From CAYMQB01 sp964392665 (GTDB lineage: Bacteria > Hydrothermota > E44-bin80): a DNA stretch of 35,572 nt. Below are positions 16,722-26,900 of this stretch, one piece after another. Within the stretch, counting starts at the first letter, position 1; every line of letters starts with the position of its first letter. The stretch spans positions 1 through 35,572 of the forward strand of contig CAYMQB010000032.1 of assembly GCA_964392665.1 (NCBI GenBank), in the 5' to 3' direction. The position numbers were made by a program, and so were the translations under genes. The notes under the pieces are model-generated. The model ran no database searches. It saw only the letters and a list, made by a program, of their open reading frames with translations, and was not told where the DNA came from.

Positions 16722-16729
16722 AAATGAAC
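16713..16729 (+). repeat. Hairpin over the stop codon of the S23-type gene
   Basis: GTTCATT (16713-16719) and AATGAAC (16723-16729) are perfect complements around a GAA loop, and the TGA stop lies within the structure. A weaker GTTC-AATTA-GAAC follows at about 16758. Together with the array upstream of the gene, the inserted gene is bracketed by hairpins. Confidence 0.5.
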
Positions 16730-16808
16730 CAAAACCCTTACGAAGTAACTCAAACCGTTCAATTAGAACCTAAACCCCTTACTTCCATTTACCTAATAAG
16801 GAAATCCA

Positions 16809-17429
16809 GTGATTCTTGATATAAATCCAACAAGGATGGAACTGTTGAGACTCAAAAAGAGACTTGTTCTTGCAAAAAGGGGGCACAAGCTTCTCAAAGA
16901 CAAACAGGATGAATTGATGAAACAACTTCTTGAACTTGTTGACACAGTAAAGGAGTTAAGGAAAGAAGTTGATAAGGAATTGAGTCTTGCAACGAGAAGA
17001 TATCTTTTCGCCAAAGCAGGAATGGAAACTGAGTTACTCGAAAGTGCAATGCTTGTTCCAGGTGTTAAGATAGAACTAAATATAAATGAAAAGTCGACAA
17101 TGGGTGTAAAAACACCCGTTTTCAACGTTACTACCCAGGGAAGTATTCAGAACTATGGTTACGCTCATACGACTGGAGAACTTGACTCAGCCCTTCTCGG
17201 CATAGAAAAGGTTGTGGAACGACTTGTTCATCTCGCAGAGCAGGAAAAGAAGTTGCAGCTTATGGCGGAAGAGATTGAGAAGACGCGAAGAAGGGTAAAT
17301 GCACTGGAGTATATTCTCATACCAAATTTGGAAGATACTATCAAGTTTATCACAATGAAACTCTCCGAGATGGAGAGAAGTAACCTTACGAGGCTGATGA
17401 AGGTAAAAGATATCGTCCGCTCTCGTTAA
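16809..17429 (+). CDS. atpD: V-type ATP synthase subunit D (central shaft)
   Basis: This 206-residue protein has long coiled-coil helices at both ends, as expected for the rotating shaft inside the A3B3 head. The N-terminus ILDINPTRMELLRLKKRLVLAKRGHKLLKDK and the C-terminal region EKTRRRVNALEYILIPNLEDTIKFI are diagnostic. The start is a GTG at 16809 with AAGGA at 16798-16802. It is the last ATPase gene and the last plus-strand gene of the window. It is separated from atpB by the S23-type gene and about 620 bases. Confidence 0.97.
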   Translation: MILDINPTRMELLRLKKRLVLAKRGHKLLKDKQDELMKQLLELVDTVKELRKEVDKELSLATRRYLFAKAGMETELLESAMLVPGVKIELNINEKSTMGVKTPVFNVTTQGSIQNYGYAHTTGELDSALLGIEKVVERLVHLAEQEKKLQLMAEEIEKTRRRVNALEYILIPNLEDTIKFITMKLSEMERSNLTRLMKVKDIVRSR

Positions 17430-17973
17430 GCCCACCCACCACAGACATACCTAAGCACAGAGGAAACAATTATTAGTGTATTCCCAACCACCCCACCAAG
17501 GCATTTTGCCACAGATTTACACAGAAAAATACAGGGATTGAAAGAGAATTTAAGAGATTCTTCAACCCTATCACCTAGAACCTAAAATCTAATTCAAAAC
17601 TTAGCCACAGAAATACACAGAAAACTACATAATATTTATTCTATCCTTCTCCTCTCACATCACTAATGCCCAGTGCCCAATGAGTTTTCTCGCTCATCTT
17701 TCTTTTTCTTTCTCTGTTATTCCTGAGATTCCTTAGTGCCTGCCCCGAATTTATTTCGGGGACAGCATCTGAGTAATCTGTTTCATGTTAACTATGGAAG
17801 AATATCGCTGTCTCTATCTTTAAATTCCAGCGAACTTGTGAGCTAACTTCCAGCGGGAGGAACGATTTAAACGATCAAAACGATTTCATCGAGCTTACTT
17901 ACCCTTCATCTTTACGCTTTCTTACATCCTATATCCTATATCCCTTAGTTACCTTAACCTATTCAAAACGACC
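17430..17973. other. Convergent spacer with relics of short dispersed repeats
   Basis: No gene is supported in these 544 bases between atpD and the end of the giant minus-strand gene. Three degenerate CCACAGA...CACAGA segments occur (17439-17463, 17509-17534 and 17605-17629). They resemble the ends of the 90-bp elements at 29662 and 33598. There is a CCCCGAA/TTCGGGG hairpin (17743-17761). TTCCAGCG occurs twice (about 17825 and 17850), AACGAT three times (about 17863-17885), and a 7-base CTATATC tandem near 17930. The spacer looks like a graveyard of small repeats. No T-rich intrinsic terminator is obvious for either gene. Confidence 0.6.
17743..17761. repeat. Short GC-rich hairpin repeat
   Basis: CCCCGAA (17743-17749) and TTCGGGG (17755-17761) form a 7-bp stem with loop TTTAT. 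It lies between two converging transcription units, so it might stop transcription or protect 3' ends. It lacks a T-run on either strand. A related stem (ACCCTGAA/TTCGGGGT) occurs inside the giant gene at 18739-18759, so it is more likely one of the dispersed palindromic repeats. Confidence 0.5.
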
Positions 17974-20900
17974 CTATTTTAGCCGAACTATCTTTTTTGT
18001 CTCATTATAACCATCGACATTAAAACGGATAAAGTAAATGCCATCTCGCAGTTGTCCACAATCTATAAAGAAACTTTTATTCCCTTTATTTTCAATACGC
18101 TTTATCCTTCTTGTCAGCCTACCCGCTATATCATATATATACATGGTTATCTGTGCATACCTCGGAATGTAAGAAGAAACTTTAATATTACTGCCCTTTA
18201 CCAACGCAGGAATAGTAAATTTAATCTTTGAAATGTCACTTTTCCTCGATACAGTCTGAGCACCACTGTTACCCTCACCTCCGAATATTTCAGATGCCCT
18301 CCTGAAAGGTGTAAAATCAACTATGCCAAGGTTGTTATCGTCGTAGTAATCGTAAACAATTTTAGCAATGGTATCTTCTGAATTCGTGCCCCACCAGTTT
18401 CCTTCGGCAAGAATGTAAAACGATGTATTATTGTAGACTGCATAATTGTGTAATGTATCGAGTGTATCACTTTCCACAAAAAATGAATTTTGTCCACTCA
18501 TTCCTATCCCCAGGATTGGCAAAGCACTATCCGTGATATAGACACCAATAAGATTATTGGTTATCTCATTCTTTCTTACCATTCCAATCGCACAATCGGA
18601 GAATACCATCCCCGTATCATTACCATCGAAGGTATTGTCATAAACAAGTGCCAGCTGAAACTTCCCTTCCTCAATCCTCCACTGCTGACCAATGTCATTC
18701 TGAACTCGGTTCAGAATCTCGTAGTTTATGCCGTGCTGACCCTGAAACAAATTCGGGGTGATATTACTTGTTTTTAGCTGATCTGTCATTGCGAGTAACG
18801 CTTCCTTATTCTCTGCCGAAGCAATCCCATAAAATCCCCTCTTGAGAGGGGTGTCATATACCGTATGGTGTATGACGGGGTGTAAATTCGAACATGACAC
18901 CTGTAACCTATTACCCTCTGTTTCACCCTTTAATACCAATCCCGTTACATTCCCTCTGAACTCGCACCTCTTTACCATATTCAAGAACCCATCATTGATA
19001 ACCGCACCGCAAACATTGTTGAACAATTCAGTATCCGTTATCTTTGTGAACTTTGAGGCTGAACTTATACCAGTATTGGAAAATGCAATCTCACAGAACT
19101 TAACCTTAAATGGTTTGTTGAGGGCATAAGAAAGACCCTGTTCTGCGTATTTAACAGTAAGATATTCAACAGTTAAACTTGAATCGGGTGTTTCATATCT
19201 GATGCCATACCAATCACCCATTTCAGGTTGAGTAGCATTTGATGTGAAACTAATATACAAAGAATCATTACCTATAATACGTAAATCTCCATTGACAATG
19301 AATTCTGCCCTTGAAGTATCAATGCCCGAATGCTCATAATCGTAGTCTGGAATAAACTTCACATTGACACCTGACTCTATTGTTAAAACAACCCCTGAAT
19401 CCACCCATACATCACCTCTTATCATTATATTCTCAGACCAGGTAGTGTCTCTTGTTATATGTCCGCTGAATCCTTCTGGAATTACCGGAGTAATGTAGAA
19501 ATATCCCGAATCCGGATTCCTTGACATATTCCCGGCAGAATCTGCCGCAATGAAATAATAGGTAATCAAACTATCTCTCGGGAACAGCAGACCTTGCCCC
19601 GCGTTGCTTTGGTAGCCGCACCTTTTAAGGTGCGTGACGAAATCTTCGGGAGTAGCAGAGCTTGCTCTGCGTAGGTCGTTTTGGAGTAGCAGACTTTGGT
19701 CTGCGCCCTGCCGCACATTCTTCGGTATCGTATACCAGTACCAATTATCAGCAATACTGTCGTGAGTGGTCCCTATTTCAGTATAGAAAAGACTGTCCAG
19801 TGCAATGCCAATACCATCGGTAATCTCACAGCCAACAAGATAGGTAGAATCTAACTTGACAACAGCAACGGAATCACCAAAGACTGGGGGTATGTAATCA
19901 TACACCTGGCTGAGTATTTGTGATGTTCCATTTAAATCAGGTGTTATGTAATGTGTCTGGACCAGATATCTATACCTTTTTTCTCCACTTACAACCGTGT
20001 CTGTGAAAGTCTTATCGGTCAATGAATCTGCAATCACCACAAACTGCGAGCTGTCCTCTTTCAATACTTTATAGAAGATACTATCCGTTTCATAATAAAC
20101 ATTTGCATGAGCTAACAGATTGCCGAATGTGGTATCCTGTGCCCAGATGCTATCCATAATAAGTGTTCTATAAACATACTTGTTTCCATCACCAAAAAGG
20201 TTTACTCCATTACAGGAAAAAACAATAAAAACCTCATCCGTTAATGTGAGCGAATCGATCCCCATCTCAATCCAGTTTACGCTATCGGCAGTAACTTTTA
20301 TTTCCTGTGGAGGATAAACCTCGGCACCAGGCAAACCATTATCTACAGAATAGAATCCAATATTTACTATTCCTGTATCCGGTGCAGTCTTCTCTGCATA
20401 TACCGAAACAGTCTTTAACTCGGCAGGCAGATACTGCGGTGTGAACCTTACGGCAAAGGTATCAGTCCTTGTTTCGTATGGATAACCTGAATGATATATT
20501 AGTCCTTCGGAAGGTGTATCCCAGGAAACCTCAATTTTTCTATTTACCGTATCTGTTTCACAGTTTGATGGAGGCAGTGCACCCAACACCCAGAATTTGT
20601 TGTAATCGATTGCAGGAACTTTGGTGCTATTTCCAAAACTATCCGTAAGTGCAATGTAATAGGCAATATCTGTGCCTCTTGGCTGCGAAGGAATCTTATA
20701 AATCAAAGTGTCACCCGTCTCTGATGTGTGCCTTACCTTATTCAGTGTGTAATCATTGTAGTAGTATAATGTATCGTATATGGGTGTCTCGTCTCTCGCC
20801 GTAATTTTCACTGTGTAGTCCGTGTTTGGATTGTATGTATTCTCTGGAATCTGAATAAATTGTGCAGTGGGCGGCATTGTGTCAGACACATAGACCATAA

Positions 20901-23900
20901 ATCCCTCGCTTGAATGAGCAAGGAATATGCTGTCCTTATAGAATGAATAACTTAAGAATGCAGCTCCTCGCTCAAGTCCCGGCACAATGGTTGCCACATC
21001 TATTACATTGAAACCCGAATCAGCATTGATTGTTTCGCATAATGCATCATACCACTGGTAGTTTTGTGTAAACCTTAATTTTGTAATTAAAGGAATCTGC
21101 TTATTGCTGTTTAGTTTGAAACGAATTTGCATCGAATCACCAGGGACATACTCGTTCGTATCCAATCGGCACTCGTAGACATCTACATCATAACCTCTTA
21201 CATCAAATGACTGAGACGAAGTGAACTCTTTTAAGGTATCACCATCGATATAGAACGCAAAATCGATTGCATACGACCCGCTTGATAACTCGGAAGGAAG
21301 CACAAACTGAAACTGGTTCATAAGCGAATCAACCCATAGAGAATCCGAAATAGTGCCGAATGGGTGAAAATCCGCACTCCAGATGAGTCTGCCTGTATAA
21401 GGTGATTGAACCGTAGCACTCACCGTATCACCCATATTGTAGACTTGTTTATCGGTAATGATATTGCAGGTATCGTTTCTCTCAAAGACATAAATGGTAT
21501 TGAGCCATAATCCTCTGCCTGTTTCCGTATAAACACCGTAGAACATAAGATTAGTAAGTGAATCGTATGGAAATGAGAAAATCTCCGCAAGGTCTACGGG
21601 CTCGAATGTCTCAATCACCGTATCTCTCACAGTAAGGGAATCATAAACCTTTAAGTTTATTCTCTCAAGATATGAGATTGGGTCGGAGAAGTCCGTTTTG
21701 AACTGGAGTAGCAGACCCTGGTCTGCGACTTTTATCACAGAATCACTCGTCCAGTTTGAGTAATGCACACTGTCAGATTCAACGGTTCTTGTGGAGAACG
21801 AAAAGTTCCCACCGCCCTCGGGTCGCACAAATATACTGTCAAACTCTCCTAACGACAGAACAGAACTTATGTATGTACCGCTATCCACTGTTGCCTTGAT
21901 AAATTCAGGGTTAGAAAAATCAATATTGTTTGCATAACCGGATAGCAGGAAATTCTTGGTCGTAACCTCTCCATTATAGTTTGCAACGCTAAAACCCTTT
22001 ATGTTTCTCTCGTTCCGATTCGCAATGTCAAGATAGAGCACTACCGTATCGCCATCCGCAAAATTCGGCTGGTTAAGACTTGCATCAACTAAAATCTTAT
22101 AACCTAAAATATGAATCGGTAATATATGCTCCTCTCCTTCCAACCAGACAGATGCATAAATTATCCTATCATCCATATCCTCTGGTATGTATGTTATGAA
22201 TGTATCTGTCCTCTCTTCAGCGGGAATAAGTGAAATAGCCCTTTCATATTCTCCCAATTCTCCCATCTGTAGTCTCAAATGATTTTCTCCAATTGCCGTT
22301 CCTCTATTCAGTGTCTTTATGTATATTGCTGCAGAATCACCTATATTGAATGTCAAATCCTCCGGTAATGAATCTAAAAGGATATTGGAAGAAAAGTAGA
22401 GCGAATCCGTTCGTTCGAACAGAGGCACGCCATTATGCAGTATCTTTGCAGTTAAAGCGTGTTTACCTTCTGTTAATACTGCATTTGTTGTAAATCTTAC
22501 GGTATCGACCAAAAGTGGTTCAAGCTCCAATCCCTTTGTTTCGTATATGAAATCAGCATAAAGACCTACATTACCGTAGAATGTATTCGCCGAACTGTTT
22601 CTTACTGGAATATTGAAGGTTAGATTACCTGTGCTGTCACATTTCGGTTTCAAGATAATAGAATCAACCGTAACATAATCAGGTTTAATAATGTCAACAT
22701 AGGTCAAGCCCTGTGACAACACGACGGTGCTGGATTCTGGCTCTGCAAGCCAGTTAAGTGTGTATCTGCCGTAATCAAGGTTTGCGCCCCATTCACCACT
22801 CAAACTGTCACCTATTGGTAGAAGGTTTGTATAACTTACAGAATCAGTGATTGTGCCTGTGGTGTCGGTGAGATTTAAACGAAGTTCAAAGACACAATCA
22901 AATTCTCCTGTATTCTCTGCAAAGTAAGGAATCAAAACATCATTCTCCGATGTTATGACAGAATCAATCGTTATATGAGTTTTTTCTCCAAACCTTATTG
23001 GATAAACACGGCTATTCACCAAAGGCTCAATAATCCCTGTGAACAAGGTCTCATTCCTTGCAATAGCAAACTGATGCTCTATTTGCCTTGATTCCTCTGG
23101 ATATAATAATAAACTGTCAAAAAATTCACTGTCTCCGCAGGAAGTCCTGAAAACAATATTGATTTCCCTCTCCCACCAGTTGGAAACCTCGGTTTTCACA
23201 TTGAAAGGTTTATGATTGACGCTGTCAGGGTATGTGCTTGAGAATGCGATATATGGAGTTTCAACCTTCACATCCTTGAACTGCTTTACGGTATCAAGAT
23301 TAGCACTGAATAGCAAACCTGTAAGAATGAACGCATTTGAATCTGAAAGACTAACAGAAAGCGTGCAGGCAGACTGTGGATTTAGTGTGCTGAAGACTGT
23401 ATCAAAAACCACTGTCTCCCTCTTGAGCAATTTCAGGAAAACATCCTCGTAAGCAGAATCTGCATTGTTAACTACGGTAGCAGTTGTGTTTATGTTCTCA
23501 CCGGGATAGTAAACCGTTTTATCCGTTCTTAAAGCGAGCGAAATTGGAGATGGCTCTATGAAGAAATTATAGGATGCAGGCGAAGGATAATAATGCTGTC
23601 CATTGGAAAGTGAAATATCACCCCAGAAGATAAATTCACCTGTATCCGGGATAACACCTGCATTCCTTTCAACGAAGACCGAATCAAGAGGTGAAAAATC
23701 TAAATCAACGGAATCCTGCCAGACTACATCACCCGTGCGTCTTGTGAAATAATGAATATCGAATTTCTCGACATCTGGTGCTCCAGCACTCTCTTTTGTC
23801 AATACTGCCTTGAAAAATGGTGTGCACTCGTAACCTGTCATAGAAACATCAATATAAGGAAGAGTGTCTATTGGTAGCCATTTATAATACTGCCTGCCTT

Positions 23901-26900
23901 TTGATGGTAAAAATAGCATAAAATACCAATCAATCCTGCCGCCGTTTGCCCATTGTGTGGGTGTAAACTTATCTATATATTTGATTCCAGGAATCCAGGC
24001 TATCTCGGTCGTGCTGAAGCCTTTATCCCTTCCAAAGTTGTCCACCACATCTCCGGTTACCCAATCATGATAAACCGATATTTTTGTGCAGTGGAGCAAG
24101 CTATCATTCGCCATAATCTCATCGGGGAATGCCGCACTCAGGTAGTATTCAATTAAATTACCGTTCTCATCATACTTTGCCACCTTCAGACTATCCATGT
24201 CAGCACCGTAGAGATAACCCTTCTTATCAACTGTAATCTGCGAAAATCTTCCGCTGCCCTCTGTTCCGATGCAATTCCCCACACTATTGAAGATGTAAAC
24301 CTTCTGTTTATTCAAATCGGAGACGAAAATCCTGCCCGTGCTGTCCACTGCCAAATCCTTCGGCTCAACAAGCGAGTCTGTTCCAAAAATCATAACCGTA
24401 TCACCAAAAAGGTCTGTTTTTAACACCGAGTGATTCACTCCATCGACAACATAGAGATTACTGTTAAGAACTCCGATACCAGCAGGATTTGTAACCTTCC
24501 ATCTTTTCTCAATCGAACCGGAATTCCGTAACACCTTATAAACATATGCACTGTCTATATCAACGATATAGAAGTAGTTTCCATCCATCGCAAACTGATA
24601 GATAGATGCAATGTCGGATAAATCATAACTCTCCTGCCATTCTGGATAGGTGCCCACAATTTTTCTTCGGATATCGGTTGTTATTGAACAGTAAAGTTTC
24701 CCATTATAAGACGCCATTGCAGTATATCTTATTGGCTCACTCCCTCTTGGCTTTCCTTTGTTCTTTTCATCCAAAACCTTTAGAATCATATCCCTCTTTG
24801 AAGAAATCCCCTTACTATCCCTTCCTGCATTCGCCTGAATAATCCACCAGTCAACATTGAAGAGTTTATCCCAACCTGTTAAAGTCACTTTATTATTGGA
24901 CAGGGTGCAACCTGGTGAATAATACATCGGCCATAAATCACTACCGGGAATAAAAGTCGTATCACCGGGATATAAACCATCAGGAGCAATGAAAAGGTCC
25001 ATATCACCATCAAAGCGGTATTCTCCATTCACACAATTTGCCTGCGGCACCACCGAATCAGCAGGACGGTAAATATCCTTTGATGTGTTCAAAGTAATAT
25101 CTGCATTTATGCCATTAATCTGAAGGTCTTCTCTTTCATTAATGGGTATGTTGAAATTCTCCTCATTGCCAGTAATTTGCAAATAATAAGGTCCTTTCAT
25201 CACCTCTGGGACCACAAATTTATAAAATGCAAATTCTCCACCAGGAATCGAAAATCTTGCCGTATCAAAGGGAAATGAGTTATACTGCAAATCCTGCAAC
25301 CTTACATCGGTCAGCCTCACATCCCCCTCTAATTCCCCAGCATTATACAGAATAACCGTCACCGTATCACCAATGCTGTAATCAGTGGTGTCGGTGGCAA
25401 GCATAATGTCTGGGGGTTTCACAATAACACGATATTTTCTATTTCTCTCTAACGTGCTGGTGCCAGAACGCACGCGAGCCCATATGTTATAACAAGAATC
25501 CTGCGTTCCAGAATCGATTACAGTTTCAAAATGCAAAATAGTATCAGTTTTTAGACCCAGATTGACCTGAACCGAATCCAGATAATTACCCTGGGGTTTC
25601 TCCACCTCCGCAATAACCCAAACAGGTAGCGAAAAATCGCCCCTATTTATTATATGAGTAGATAAGTTAAGTGTATCACCTAAATGATAAAGCGAGGAAT
25701 TACTTCTCAGACCAAAACTTATTTTATTTGCGAAACCATAACTACCATTTAAAGTATCAAGTGAGAAAAGTGTATACTTAAAATTATAATTACCAAATGC
25801 TAAAGAAGTATCTGGTATCATGATTGGAATTCTTAATGTATCATAATTTTTCAACGAATCCATAATAAATTCAACAGAATAAGTATCGCTTGGACATTCT
25901 AATTTGTAGTTTAGTTGTGCCCCAAGTATCTTGAGTGTCTCTGGTTCAACTGAAATTCCAAGATTGAAAGTATCTAATCCCGTTATTTCCGTATCAGGAA
26001 GAAGCGTGCAGTGTATAAACCCAGTTTTTATGATAAAGTACTCTCTATCAATTCCCATAATTTTACCATTAGCTAAGACCTTTACCTGCAAACAATACCG
26101 GTCATCCTGGAATAATGTATCGATATAAACGCTATCTGAATATTGATATAAGGACGTAGAATCAAGGAAGCAACCAAAAGCAAGAGAATCCCAACATGTA
26201 CTTTTTGAGTCCAATAACCTAACTGAGACTGAACAGGGTCTCGTTATATGACTCTGAATCTCGATATTATATTTTGCGTATCCTCCCTTAAAGTATATTT
26301 CCTTATCACTAATAATTGTTACCGGGCACTGAGCCGATTTTATCCAAACACCTTTTTGACAATGAGTAATGGCGTTACCCCAAAATCTATAGTAGAAGTT
26401 TGTACTTTCATCATACAACCCAAAATAAGTTGACGTTGACTTAAAGAGGAATCGCGAGTAATTGATTGTTATAAATGTATCTGCTGGGATTTCAATATTC
26501 AATAAGCTATCAACGATCTCCCACCGAGCTCCTCCTTGCTCATGGACACCTATCATTACTTTCCCTACAAATGACGATGAAGTGGAATTTTTTAGAAAAA
26601 TTGTGTAAACAGCCTCATCCCCCTCAAGGATTTTTTCTGATTCTGCTGTTGCCCAAATACTAAAATCGCCAAGCAGGTATTCACCAACTGGTATATCGGT
26701 CTTTACTGCAAACCGCTCACCAAGTTTCTCTTTCTGCAATAATGTTGTATCATTATAGAGACTATAATTCACCGGATAAATTCCTAAAATGGCAGGAGCA
26801 TTATAATTAGTGAAACTAACTATTGTTGAGTTTCCCGGATAAAGTGGTGGTGAAAGTGGAATTTCTGTTGAATAAATGCTATCACGCTTAGGATTCAACA

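Noticed and set aside
16199..16797. ATTAGG (16199-16204) and CCTAAT (16792-16797) as terminal inverted repeats of an S23 mobile unit
   Set aside because: Six bases in AT-rich DNA are easily found by chance, and no target duplication is visible.
17430..17640. Repeated CCACAGA segments as a CRISPR array
   Set aside because: The segments are degenerate, irregularly spaced and of unequal length, and no cas genes are present.
17743..17761. CCCCGAA/TTCGGGG hairpin as a bidirectional terminator
   Set aside because: There is no T-run on either side, and related stems occur inside a coding region, so a dispersed repeat is the better reading.
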